This document shows, piece after piece, positions 52,447 to 61,059 of a stretch of 64,000 nucleotides of DNA. Numbering within the stretch: position 1 is the first letter of the stretch; every line of letters starts with the position of its first letter. Location of the stretch: assembly GCF_001522585.2 (NCBI RefSeq), contig NZ_CP013372.1, forward strand, positions 1,674,001-1,738,000. Direction: 5' to 3'. The position numbers and the translations under genes were made by a program. This DNA is from Burkholderia sp. NRF60-BP8 (GTDB lineage Bacteria; Pseudomonadota; Gammaproteobacteria; Burkholderiales; Burkholderiaceae). The notes under the pieces are model-generated. The model ran no database searches. It was not told the origin of the DNA and saw only the letters and a list, made by a program, of their open reading frames with translations.

Positions 52447-53960
52447 TGACGACCCATACGCTCCCTACTTCCCCGTCCGCCGACGCGGCCCGCCGCGACG
52501 CGCCGACCGGGCTGATCGTCGCCGCGCTGCTGCTCGTGATGCTGCTGTCCGCGCTCGACCAGACGATCGTGTCGACCGCGCTGCCGACGATCGTCGGCGA
52601 ACTCGGCGGGCTCGACCAGTTGTCGTGGGTCGTCACCGCGTACCTGCTGTCGTCGACCGTGGTGCTGCCGCTGTACGGCAAGCTCGGCGACCTGTACGGC
52701 CGCAAGATCGTGCTGCAGGTCGCGATCGTGCTGTTCCTCGCCGGCTCCGCGCTGTGCGGCGTCGCGCAGGACATGACGCAACTGATCGTGCTGCGCGCGC
52801 TGCAGGGGCTCGGCGGCGGCGGCCTGATGGTCGTCACGATGGCCGCGATCGGCGATCTGGTCCCGCCCGATCGCCGGGCGCGCTACCAGGGGATGTTCGG
52901 CGGCGTCTACGGCCTCGCGACGATCGTCGGCCCGCTGCTCGGCGGCTTCCTGGTCGAGCATCTTTCATGGCGCTGGATCTTCACGATCAACCTGCCGCTC
53001 GGTGTGCTCGCGCTCGCGGTGATCGGCATCGCGTTCCGGCCGCACACCGCGCACGTGAAGCACCGGATCGACTACATGGGCGCCGCGTTCCTCGCGACCG
53101 CGCTGACCTGCGTGATCCTGTTCACGAGCGAAGGCGGCTCGCTGCTGCCATGGACGTCGCCGCAGCTGTGGATGACGCTCGTGCTCGGTCTAGTCGCGAT
53201 CGGCGGCTTCATTTACGAGGAGCGCATCGCGGCCGAGCCGATCATGCCGCTCGACCTGTTCCGGCATCGCACCTTCGTGCTGGTCAGCCTGATCGGCTTC
53301 GTGGTCGGCATCGCGCTGTTCGGCTCGGTCACCTTCATCCCGCTCTACCTGCAGGTCGTGAAGGGCTCGACGCCGTCGCAGGCCGGCATGCAGCTGCTGC
53401 CGATGATGGGCGGGATGCTCGTGACGTCGATCGTCAGCGGGCGGCTGATCTCGCGGTTCGGCTCGTACCGGCTGTTCCCGATCGGGGGGACGCTGATGGG
53501 CGGCGTCGCGATGGCGTTGCTGTCGACGCTGACGCTCGATACGCCGCTGCACACGATGTACGCGTACATGGCGCTGCTCGGGATCGGGCTCGGGATGGTG
53601 ATGCCCGTGCTGACGCTCGCCGTGCAGAACACGGTCGAATTCCGGCACATGGGTGTGGCGACGTCGGGCGCGACGCTGTTCCGCTCGATCGGCGGCTCGC
53701 TCGGCGTCGCCGCATTCGGCGCGCTGTTTTCGCACGGGCTGCAGTCGCGGATGATGCACGCGCTGCCGGCCGGTACCGAACTGCCGCCCGCGCTCGGCCC
53801 GGCCGCCGTGCACCAGTTGCCGGATGCCGTGCGCGACGCGTACCTGCACGCGTTCGCCGGTTCGCTGCACGTCGTCTATCTGTCGGCCGCGGCGGTGATC
53901 GCGATCGCGTTCGTGCTCGCATGGTTCGTCGAGGATGCGCCGCTGCGCAAGCACCCCTGA
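52431..53960 (+). CDS. MFS drug:H+ antiporter, DHA2 (EmrB/QacA) type
   Basis: A 509-residue exporter with 14 predicted membrane helices. Motif A is G-K-L-G-D-L-Y-G-R-K, motif C is in G-P-L-L-G-G-F, and the first helix carries L-D-Q-T-I-V-S-T-A-L-P-T-I-V typical of this branch. It likely expels hydrophobic drugs or toxic metabolites. The start may be 52431 or the ATG at 52446; neither has a clear Shine-Dalgarno sequence. No adaptor or regulator gene is adjacent. Confidence 0.93.
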   Translation: MADISMTTHTLPTSPSADAARRDAPTGLIVAALLLVMLLSALDQTIVSTALPTIVGELGGLDQLSWVVTAYLLSSTVVLPLYGKLGDLYGRKIVLQVAIVLFLAGSALCGVAQDMTQLIVLRALQGLGGGGLMVVTMAAIGDLVPPDRRARYQGMFGGVYGLATIVGPLLGGFLVEHLSWRWIFTINLPLGVLALAVIGIAFRPHTAHVKHRIDYMGAAFLATALTCVILFTSEGGSLLPWTSPQLWMTLVLGLVAIGGFIYEERIAAEPIMPLDLFRHRTFVLVSLIGFVVGIALFGSVTFIPLYLQVVKGSTPSQAGMQLLPMMGGMLVTSIVSGRLISRFGSYRLFPIGGTLMGGVAMALLSTLTLDTPLHTMYAYMALLGIGLGMVMPVLTLAVQNTVEFRHMGVATSGATLFRSIGGSLGVAAFGALFSHGLQSRMMHALPAGTELPPALGPAAVHQLPDAVRDAYLHAFAGSLHVVYLSAAAVIAIAFVLAWFVEDAPLRKHP

Positions 53961-53967
53961 GCGCCAG

Positions 53968-54005
53968 CGGCTCGCGATGCGACCGCCGGGCCGTCGCGCG
54001 AGCCG
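53968..54005. terminator. hairpin between convergent genes
   Basis: CGGCTCGCG ... CGCGAGCCG, 9-bp arms around a 20-base loop, between the MFS and oxidoreductase stop codons. There is no T-run. Confidence 0.35.
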
Positions 54006-54017
54006 CCGCCCCCGTCG

Positions 54018-55016
54018 TCACGCCAGCAGCACGACCCCGCCCGTCGTCGCGCGCGACTCCAGCAACCGGTGCGCGTCGGCCGCCTGTTCGAGCGGCAGCC
54101 GCGCGCCGATCTCGACGTGCATGCCGCCCGCCAGCCGGTCGAGCGTCGCACGCGCGGCGTCCCGATACGCGCCGGCGTCGCGCGCGATGAAACCGAGCAC
54201 GCTCGGCCGCGCGAGCGCGATCGAACGGGCCGGGCCCAATTCGTCGAGCTCGAACGTCTGTCGCGCACCGATCGCGGCGACCTGCCCGATGCTCGCGACC
54301 ATGCCGAACGGACGAATCGCCCCGAGCGTACGGGTCAGCACGTCGCCGCCGATGCCGTCGATCGCGTAGTCGACGCCCGCGCCGCCGCCGAACGTACGCG
54401 CAGCCGCGACGAAATCCTCCTCGCGATAATCGACCACCGCTTCCGCGCCGTGCGCGCGCACGAGCGCGGCTTTCGCGGCCGATCCGACCGTACCGATCAC
54501 CCGCGCGCCGAGCGCACGCGCCCACTGCGTCGCGAGCAGCCCGACGCCGCCGGCCGCCGCATGCACGAGCACCGTGTCGCCGGCGCCGACCTGCCGGACG
54601 CGATGCAGCAGCATGTAGACGGTGATGCCCTTCAGCAGTCCCGCGGCGGCGGCTTCGTCGCTCAGCCCGTCGGGAATCGGCAGCACGCGCTCGGCCGGCA
54701 TCGTGCGCAGGCTCGCATAGCTGCCGGTCGGCAGGCCCGCATACGCGACGCGCTGCCCGGGCGCGAGATCCGTCACGCCCGGCCCGACCGCGTCGATCAC
54801 GCCGGCCGCCTCGACGCCGAGCGCCGCCGGCAGCGCGGGCAACGCGTGCGCGCCCGTCCTGAAATAGATGTCGACGAAATTCACGCCGATCGCGGTCTGG
54901 CGAATCCGCACTTCTCCGGGCCCGGGCGGCGCGACGGGCGCATCGACGCGGCGCAGCACGCCGGCGTCGCCGTAACGATCGATCCCGATCCGGATGGCAT
55001 GGGCGGTTTGGGTCAT
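54018..55016 (-). CDS. NADPH:quinone oxidoreductase (zeta-crystallin-like MDR)
   Basis: A 332-residue medium-chain oxidoreductase without zinc ligands. The N-terminal pattern is G-P-G-E-V-R-I-R-Q-T-A-I-G-V-N-F-V-D-I-Y, the NADPH motif V-H-A-A-A-G-G-V-G-L-L-A, and the C-terminus A-A-D-A-H-R-L-L-E-S-R-A-T-T-G. It reduces quinones or enones. GAGGAA precedes the ATG at 55016. It is divergent from the LysR gene at 55139, its likely regulator. Confidence 0.93.
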   Translation of the reverse strand: MTQTAHAIRIGIDRYGDAGVLRRVDAPVAPPGPGEVRIRQTAIGVNFVDIYFRTGAHALPALPAALGVEAAGVIDAVGPGVTDLAPGQRVAYAGLPTGSYASLRTMPAERVLPIPDGLSDEAAAAGLLKGITVYMLLHRVRQVGAGDTVLVHAAAGGVGLLATQWARALGARVIGTVGSAAKAALVRAHGAEAVVDYREEDFVAAARTFGGGAGVDYAIDGIGGDVLTRTLGAIRPFGMVASIGQVAAIGARQTFELDELGPARSIALARPSVLGFIARDAGAYRDAARATLDRLAGGMHVEIGARLPLEQAADAHRLLESRATTGGVVLLA

Positions 55017-55138
55017 GGCGTTCCTCGCTATCGAATGATGTGACACGATCATCTCATCGTGCATAATCGAACGGAATTCACGTTCAACGCCCATCTACTG
55101 TGCAAAATTCGACCGATCGAGAGACTGCCGGCGCGCCC

Positions 55139-56020
55139 ATGCTGCCGATGAGCTGGGACGACATTCGCTACTTCCTGGCGGTGATGCGCGGCGGTAGCCT
55201 GTCGGCCGCCGCCCGGGCGCTGCAGGTCCAGCATTCGACGGTCGCGCGGCGGATCGATGCGCTGGAGTCGGCGCTCGGGATCCGGCTGTTCGACCGGCTG
55301 CCGCGCGGCTGGCCGCCGACCGACGAGGGGCTGTACGTCGCCGAGCACGCCGCGCGCCTCGAAGCCGACGCGCATGCGTTCGCGCGCGCGGCGCAGGGCG
55401 CGGCCGCGCTCGACGGCGTGGTGCGCGTATCGGCGTCGCCGGTATTCGCCAGCCATTTCCTCGCGCCGCGCCTGGCCCGCGCGCAGCGCGCATGGCCGGC
55501 GTTGCGGATCGACCTGATGGGCGAGATGCATGCGGCGAACCTGTACGCACGCGAAGCCGATCTCGCGGTGCGGCTGTCGCGGCCGAGCGAACCGGGGCTC
55601 GCCGCGCGCCGGCTCGGCACGATGCGCTTCGCGCTGTGCGCGACCCGGGAATGGGCGGACGCGCCGCCCGATAGCTGGCCGTTCGTCGGCTACGACGATG
55701 CGCTCGCGCAAACGCCGCAGCAGCAATGGCTCGAACGCTTCGCGGCCGGGCGTCGTTTTGCGTTCATCGCCAACGACCTGGCCGCGCAGCATCGCGCGTG
55801 CACAGCCGGGGCCGGCGTCGCGCTGCTGCCGCGGTTTCTCGTCGACGATCCGGCCACGCACGCCGGCGCGCCGCTCGTCGAGCTGACGGCCGCGCCGCGC
55901 TGCGACATCGAGCGCGAGATTTGGCTCGTCGTCCACCCGGACGTGCGCCGCTCGCCGCGCGTGCAGCGCGTGGCCGACGCGATCGCCGATGCGGTCCACG
56001 CGGCGGACGGCCGGCTGTAA
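55139..56020 (+). CDS. LysR-family transcriptional regulator
   Basis: A 293-residue LysR regulator with W-D-D-I-R-Y-F-L-A-V-M-R at the N-terminus, HTH S-L-S-A-A-A-R-A-L-Q-V-Q-H-S-T-V-A-R-R and R-L-F-D-R-L-P-R-G-W. I choose the ATG at 55139; a GTG at 55100 would add 13 residues of no family character. It is divergent from the quinone oxidoreductase gene (123 bp between starts). Confidence 0.9.
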   Translation: MLPMSWDDIRYFLAVMRGGSLSAAARALQVQHSTVARRIDALESALGIRLFDRLPRGWPPTDEGLYVAEHAARLEADAHAFARAAQGAAALDGVVRVSASPVFASHFLAPRLARAQRAWPALRIDLMGEMHAANLYAREADLAVRLSRPSEPGLAARRLGTMRFALCATREWADAPPDSWPFVGYDDALAQTPQQQWLERFAAGRRFAFIANDLAAQHRACTAGAGVALLPRFLVDDPATHAGAPLVELTAAPRCDIEREIWLVVHPDVRRSPRVQRVADAIADAVHAADGRL

Positions 56021-56100
56021 GCCGCCGAAACCGCAAACGGCTTTACCAGCCGCGCCAGCAGCCGGCATAGTGGCGTTTTGACTTCGCTCGCCCTGCCGCC

Positions 56101-56661
56101 ATGCCTGCCGCCCCCGCCTGCGTCGTTCGCGACGCCACCGACGCCGACCTCGATGCGATTCACGCGATCTACGCGCACCACGTGCATCACAGCGTCGCGT
56201 CGTTCGAGGAAACGCCGCCCGACGTCGCCGAACTGCGCGCACGCCGCGACGCGGTGCTGCGCCACGGGTTGCCGTATCTCGTCGCCGAATGCGACGGCCG
56301 CGTGGCCGGCTACGCCTACGCGACGCCGTACCGCACGCGCAGCGCGTATCGCTTCGCGATCGAGGATTCGATCTACATCGACGAGGCGCAGCGTGGGCGC
56401 GGCATCGGCCGCGCGCTGCTCGCGGCGCTGATCGAGCACTGCGAACGCGGCCCGTGGCGGCAGATGATCGCGGTGATCGCCGACGGCGGCACCGGCGGCT
56501 CGACGTCGCTGCATCGCGCGTTCGGCTTCGAGCCGGCCGGCCTGCTGAAAGCGGTCGGTTTCAAGCACGGCCGCTGGATCGACACGGCGCTGCTGCAGCG
56601 CCCGCTCGGCGACGGCGCGAACACGCGCCCCGCCTCGCCCGAGCCTGGCGCGGCGCGCTAG
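56101..56661 (+). CDS. GNAT N-acetyltransferase, phosphinothricin acetyltransferase-like
   Basis: A 186-residue acetyltransferase. The acetyl-CoA loop is R-G-R-G-I-G-R-A-L-L, preceded by D-S-I-Y-I-D-E-A-Q. The region A-G-Y-A-Y-A-T-P-Y-R-T-R-S-A-Y-R-F and the later F-K-H-G-R-W-I-D-T are typical of the Pat/Bar subfamily, which acetylates phosphinothricin-like amino acids or methionine sulfone. The substrate here is unproven. It is 80 bp after the LysR gene, and the MerR gene starts 9 bp after it, so the last two are probably cotranscribed. Confidence 0.93.
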   Translation: MPAAPACVVRDATDADLDAIHAIYAHHVHHSVASFEETPPDVAELRARRDAVLRHGLPYLVAECDGRVAGYAYATPYRTRSAYRFAIEDSIYIDEAQRGRGIGRALLAALIEHCERGPWRQMIAVIADGGTGGSTSLHRAFGFEPAGLLKAVGFKHGRWIDTALLQRPLGDGANTRPASPEPGAAR

Positions 56662-56670
56662 AATGGCCGC

Positions 56671-57510
56671 ATGTCAAAACAGACTCATTCCACGCCCGAC
56701 GAGGCCACGCCGGATTCCCGCAACGAGTACACGGTCGACGAACTCGCGCGCGTGTCCGATACCACCGTGCGCAACGTCCGCGCCTATCAGGATCGCGGGC
56801 TGCTCGCGCCGCCGGAGAAACGCGGACGCGTCGGCATCTACGACGACACGCACGTCGCGCGCCTGAAGCTGATCAACCATCTGCTCGCGCGCGGCTATAC
56901 GCTGTCGAACATCCAGGACCTGATCAAGGCGATCGACGAAGGCCACGACCTGCGCTCGATCCTCGGCCTCGAAAACGCGATCGGCGGCCGCTGGTCGCAC
57001 GAGTTGCCGAAAACCTATTCGCTCGCCGCGCTCGCGCAGATGTTCGGCCCGCAGGCGACCACGCAACTGTCGCGCGTGACCGAGCTCGGGCTGCTCGAAC
57101 GGCGCGGCCTGTCGTTCGTCGCGAAAAGCCCCGCGCTGCTCGAGGCGGCGGCCGCGATGACGAAGGAAGGGATTCCGCCGCGCGAGCTGCTCGACGTGAT
57201 CAGCCTCGCGCGCCCGCATTTCGACGCGATCGCGCGGCTGCTCGTCGATCTCGTCGTGAAACGGCTCGACCGTTACGACGCCGACACGCTGCCGCCGGCC
57301 ACCGACGTGCCGGAACTGGTCGACGCGATCTGGCGCCTGCGCCCGCTCGCGGCCGTGTTCGTCGAGGCCGAGACGAACCGCGCGCTCGAAACGGCCGCCA
57401 GCGCGTATCTCGGCGGGCGGGTCGCGACGATCCTCGACAAGAAGCTCAGCGACGAAGCGGCGCGGCAGTCGGGTACGACCGATACGCAAGGCGACGGCGA
57501 CAACGCATAG
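56671..57510 (+). CDS. MerR-family regulator with long C-terminal domain
   Basis: A 279-residue regulator. The N-terminal MerR HTH is at about 19-88 (Y-T-V-D-E-L-A-R-V-S-D-T-T-V-R-N-V-R-A-Y; G-L-L-A-P-P). The remaining 190 residues are helical and not a classic metal-binding end; a second helix-turn-helix-like stretch (Y-S-L-A-A-L-A-Q-M-F-G) lies near 112. There are no Cys residues to bind metal. It starts 9 bp after the GNAT gene. The effector is unknown. Confidence 0.9.
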   Translation: MSKQTHSTPDEATPDSRNEYTVDELARVSDTTVRNVRAYQDRGLLAPPEKRGRVGIYDDTHVARLKLINHLLARGYTLSNIQDLIKAIDEGHDLRSILGLENAIGGRWSHELPKTYSLAALAQMFGPQATTQLSRVTELGLLERRGLSFVAKSPALLEAAAAMTKEGIPPRELLDVISLARPHFDAIARLLVDLVVKRLDRYDADTLPPATDVPELVDAIWRLRPLAAVFVEAETNRALETAASAYLGGRVATILDKKLSDEAARQSGTTDTQGDGDNA

Positions 57511-57724
57511 GGCCAGCCGCCCGCCGTCTTGCGTCGGTTCTTCACGAACGACGCGCGCGCATCCGGTTCGCGGAAGGACCGACGGCCGTTGCCGATGAGA
57601 AGCGCCGTTCGCCGGGACCGGCGCATGGCCGGCAGCGCCGTTCGACCGTCATTCCCGCCGGACGGCGCCGCATCGCGCCGCCCACGGTCACCGGCCGCGC
57701 CGCGAAACAGTTACAAGTTATCGG

Positions 57725-57753
57725 TTGACGTGAACCCGCCCGGCGGTTAGTGT
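57725..57753 (+). promoter_or_regulatory. predicted promoter of cspA
   Basis: TTGACG (57725-57730), a 17-base spacer, then TAGTGT (57748-57753). A start near 57760 would give a leader of about 137 bases, the usual length for cspA messages. Confidence 0.55.
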
Positions 57754-57759
57754 ATGCGT

Positions 57760-57896
57760 CGAAGTCCAAGAAGTCCGATTGCTGTTCATCAATTGCTCGC
57801 TCGCCCCTCAGCGGTATTCGTTGTCCTCTCCCTCCTTGACGCTTCAAGCGCTCTTTCACAGAGCAAATCCCCGTATATTTTTTTCAAGGAATCTTC
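57760..57896 (+). promoter_or_regulatory. structured 5' leader of cspA, possible temperature switch
   Basis: CCTTGA at 57834-57839 can pair with TCAAG at 57844-57848 (a local hairpin) or with TCAAGG at 57884-57889, which covers the Shine-Dalgarno AAGGA of cspA. A second hairpin GCTCT(N5)AGAGC lies at 57850-57864. The two pairings exclude each other, so the leader could hide or free the ribosome site with temperature. Confidence 0.4.
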
Positions 57897-58100
57897 ATGG
57901 ATACCGGTATCGTCAAGTGGTTCAACGACAGCAAAGGCTTTGGCTTCATCACGCCGGACAAGGGCGGTGACGACCTGTTCGCTCACTTCTCCGAAATCCG
58001 CGCCGACGGCTTCAAGACGCTGGCCGAGAATCAAAAAGTGAGCTTCGAAACGAAGCAAGGCCCGAAGGGTCTGCAAGCGGCCAACATCAAGCCGCTGTAA
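57897..58100 (+). CDS. cspA: cold shock protein CspA
   Basis: A 67-residue single cold-shock domain protein that binds single-stranded RNA/DNA and melts RNA structure. RNP1 (K-G-F-G-F-I) and RNP2 (D-L-F-A-H-F) are intact, and the length is standard. AAGGA stands six bases before the ATG. It is monocistronic with a long leader. A weak GC-rich hairpin follows near 58109-58139. Confidence 0.97.
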   Translation: MDTGIVKWFNDSKGFGFITPDKGGDDLFAHFSEIRADGFKTLAENQKVSFETKQGPKGLQAANIKPL

Positions 58101-58381
58101 AGTTTGAAGGGCCCGGCCTCCCACGACGGACACCGGGTCGCAGCGACATCCCCACGGAGCTTCGTCTCCCAAAGTTGGCGCCATCGGCTCGATCTGCATC
58201 TGTTCAGTCAGCAGCTTGCCCGGCGTCACACGTCTCGTTGCACTTCATCCCCCCTCCGGCCGCAACGCCTTATTTTTCGCTTTCCGACTGCGTCAGATTC
58301 AGCTCGCAATGGCGTTGAATCGGCGTACCCGTGCGTATAACGCGCACGGCACGCGCGCACTCGACCATCATTAAAATTAAA

Positions 58382-58606
58382 ATGGACAACCAACGAATTC
58401 AACAGTACAACGGCTATGCCGTCCAACCCTCGGCGCATCGGCTGCCCGACGGGTATTTTTCATCCAACCTGCTGCTCGAACGTACCGACGGCACACACGG
58501 CGAAGGCCGCTACCAGTTCTATTCGCTCGATTACTTCGCGAGCGAAGCGCAGGCGCTGGCGCATTCGGCACGCTGGGCACGCAACTGGGTCGATACGCGC
58601 GGTTGA
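58382..58606 (+). CDS. small conserved protein, 74 residues
   Basis: A 74-residue protein, apparently a paralogue of the one at 47274 (G-Y ... P ... G-Y-F ... E-A-Q-A-L-A-H-S-A-R-W-A-R-N-W). The start at 58382 follows an AT-rich run with no strong Shine-Dalgarno sequence. It lies 281 bp downstream of cspA. The family function is unknown; a link to cold shock is only positional. Confidence 0.7.
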   Translation: MDNQRIQQYNGYAVQPSAHRLPDGYFSSNLLLERTDGTHGEGRYQFYSLDYFASEAQALAHSARWARNWVDTRG

Positions 58607-58818
58607 CGGCAGCGCCCCAGTACCCGCGCCCGCCCGGCATATGAGCCGTCGGCGCGATCGGTTCGAACTTCGCGATCGCCCGTCTCACGTCGTCGTCAAG
58701 CTGCACCCGCTCCGCGTGGACATTGGCGACGTACTGCGACATCAGCGCAGACGGCCATCGAGAAAACCGGCGGGCAACTGCCCACCGGCCTTCTGCACGA
58801 CACGTCCATTCACCGGCT

Positions 58819-59781
58819 TCACCGCCCCGCCACCTTCTTCTGCCGCCACAGGCACAGCAGATCGCAAGCCACGTGCGCGGCCGCGATCGCCGTGATATCC
58901 GCGTGATCGTACGCAGGCGCCACCTCCACCACATCCGCGCCGACCAGATTCACCGCCCCGAGCCCCCGCACGATCGCCAGCGCCTGCGCCGACGACAACC
59001 CGCCCGCGACCGGCGTCCCCGTTCCCGGCGCGAAGGCGGGATCGAGACAATCGATATCGAACGTCAGATACGCCGGCCGCTCGCCGACGATCTCGACGAT
59101 CCGCTCGACCGCCGCCCGCGCACCATGGTCATGCACCCACGCGGCATCGAGCCGCTCGATCCCGAGAAAGTCGTCGTTCCACGTGCGGATCCCGACCTGC
59201 ACCGACGTCGCGGGATCGATGAGCCCTTCCTTCACCGCCTTGTAGAACATCGTCCCGTGATTGAGGCTGTCCGGATCGTCGTCGGCCCACGTATCGCAGT
59301 GCGCGTCGAAATGGATCAGCGACAGCGGCTTGCCGTAGCGCTCCGCGTGCGCGACCAGCAGCGGATACGTGATGTAGTGGTCGCCGCCGAGCGTGAGCAT
59401 CTTCGCGCCCGAGCGCAGGATCGTGCGCGCATGCTCGACGATCGCGGGCTTGATCGACAGCGGGTTGTGCGCATCGAACCAGCAGTCGCCGTAGTCGACG
59501 GCCGCGAGGTCGTCGAACGGATCGAAGCCCCACGGATACGGATGGAGCTCCGCGAGCTGCACGCTCGCCGCACGAATCGCGGCCGGCCCGAGCCGCGCAC
59601 CGGAACGATAGGTCGTCGCGAGATCGAGCGGCACGCCGGAGATCGCGACGTCGATACCGTCGAGCGTGCGCGAGTAATTGCGGCGCATGAACGACAGCAC
59701 GCCCGCATAGGTGTTTTCGATCGAGGAGCCGTACGGCGTCGTGCGACGGATCGCGCCGTCGCCGTGAAGAAGTTCGGTCAT
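58819..59781 (-). CDS. speB: agmatinase
   Basis: A 320-residue ureohydrolase that splits agmatine to putrescine and urea. The Mn ligands are in G-G-D-H-Y-I-T, F-D-A-H-C-D-T and D-I-D-C-L-D-P-A-F-A-P-G-T-G-T-P. The length fits SpeB. Related guanidinobutyrases share these motifs, so another guanidino compound is possible. The start at 59781 is chosen over an upstream frame that lacks family sequence. It is divergent from the YhhN-type gene. Confidence 0.9.
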   Translation of the reverse strand: MTELLHGDGAIRRTTPYGSSIENTYAGVLSFMRRNYSRTLDGIDVAISGVPLDLATTYRSGARLGPAAIRAASVQLAELHPYPWGFDPFDDLAAVDYGDCWFDAHNPLSIKPAIVEHARTILRSGAKMLTLGGDHYITYPLLVAHAERYGKPLSLIHFDAHCDTWADDDPDSLNHGTMFYKAVKEGLIDPATSVQVGIRTWNDDFLGIERLDAAWVHDHGARAAVERIVEIVGERPAYLTFDIDCLDPAFAPGTGTPVAGGLSSAQALAIVRGLGAVNLVGADVVEVAPAYDHADITAIAAAHVACDLLCLWRQKKVAGR

Positions 59782-60072
59782 GGTCGGGTTCGGGTTCGTG
59801 GTGGCCGGGGCGCCCCGCTTCGAGCGAGCGCTCGGGCCGGGCACGGCGTGGATACGTCGGGCCTGCACCGGCTCGCGCATCCGGTCGCGAGGCGAGGCGG
59901 GACATCGACAGCGACAACGGCAATACCGCGGCGATCATAGCAAGCCGATTCGCAGCCGTTGCCCCGGTTCAGCCGGGGCAACGCGCGGAAAAATCCGCTG
60001 GCGGCGTCGCGGCGCGTCGCCGTCGTTTCCTAGAAGGATTCGCCGGTTTTCGCGCCCCCGTTCTTCCGGATA

Positions 60073-60813
60073 ATGGCCGGCAGCCGCGCCATCGACCGCG
60101 CGCCGTCCACCGCGGACGACAACGAACCGGAGACACCCGCCTTGATCGCCACGCTTCCCGCCGCCTACCGCCGGCTCCGGCCGCTCGCCATCGCCGCGGC
60201 GCTGCTGTACGGGCTGTCGCTCGCCGCCGCGCCCTATCCGGGCCAGGCCGCCGCAAAAGCCGCGATGGGCATCCTGCTGCTCGCGGCGGGCAGCACCTGC
60301 GGCGCGGCGCGCGAACGCACGTGGCTGTGCGCGGCGCTCGCGAGCGCCGTGCTCGGCGACGTGCTGCTCGCGCTGCCCGACTGGCCGCTGTCGTTCGTCC
60401 TCGGCCTCGGCGCGTTCCTGCTCACGCATCTGTGTTATTGCGCGATCTTCTTCCGGTGGCGCGCGCGGCCGCACGGCTGGCGCATCGTTGCGCTCGTCGG
60501 GCTGTGGATCGCCGCGCCGGCGTTTTACGTGGCGTTCTTCCCGCATCTCGGCGAGTTGCAGGCGCCGGTCGCCGTCTACATGCTCGTGCTGTGCGCGATG
60601 GCGAGCTTCGCGCTCGCCGCCCGCACGCATGGCCCGCTGGTCGCGCTCGGCAGCCTGGTCTTCGTCGGCTCCGACACGCTGATCGGCGTCGGCCGGTTCC
60701 TCGGCGGTTTTCCGGGTATCGACTATTTCATCTGGGGCCTCTATGCGCTCGCGCAGGTCACGATCGTGGCCGGGGTTTTCCATGAGACGGCCAACCGGTC
60801 GATCCGTCCCTGA
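60073..60813 (+). CDS. YhhN-family membrane protein, lysoplasmalogenase-like
   Basis: A 246-residue integral membrane protein with about eight hydrophobic helices. It matches the YhhN/TMEM86 family (lysoplasmalogenase in vertebrates): K-A-A-M-G-I-L-L-L, L-G-D-V-L-L-A-L, and F-V-G-S-D-T-L-I-G. The ATG at 60073 lacks a clear ribosome site; a TTG at 60142 has GGAGA eight bases upstream and may be the true start, giving 223 residues. The bacterial substrate is unknown. Confidence 0.85.
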   Translation: MAGSRAIDRAPSTADDNEPETPALIATLPAAYRRLRPLAIAAALLYGLSLAAAPYPGQAAAKAAMGILLLAAGSTCGAARERTWLCAALASAVLGDVLLALPDWPLSFVLGLGAFLLTHLCYCAIFFRWRARPHGWRIVALVGLWIAAPAFYVAFFPHLGELQAPVAVYMLVLCAMASFALAARTHGPLVALGSLVFVGSDTLIGVGRFLGGFPGIDYFIWGLYALAQVTIVAGVFHETANRSIRP

Positions 60814-61007
60814 TACCGTTTCAAACAGGTCGCCGCACGCCGGCGGCCCCGCTTCTTCCGTGTCTCGCCCTGTCGACGGCCTTTTCCGCTCATTCCGCAT
60901 CGCGGAAAGCGACCCGTTCCAAACCCCGCTCGGCCTTTTCCCGCCTGGCTTTCCGCCCTTAGAGCGCCGCTTCTAGCCTCTTGCGGTTTCTGGGTTCACG
61001 CACTATC

Positions 61008-61027
61008 GTTACATCAACCAATGTAAC
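61008..61027. promoter_or_regulatory. TetR-type operator-like palindrome
   Basis: GTTACAT(N6)ATGTAAC, 7-bp perfect arms, 33 bases before the monooxygenase start. This shape is typical of TetR-family sites. No TetR gene lies in the window. Confidence 0.55.
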
Positions 61028-61059
61028 ATTAAAAAATGAGCCAAATCGGAGACACCCGG

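Noticed and set aside
58377..58742. Minus-strand frame starting M-S-Q-Y-V-A-N-V downstream of agmatinase
   Set aside because: The first 40 codons look plausible, but the frame runs on through the opposite-strand 74-residue gene and has no ribosome site. It may be a gene remnant, but I cannot support it.
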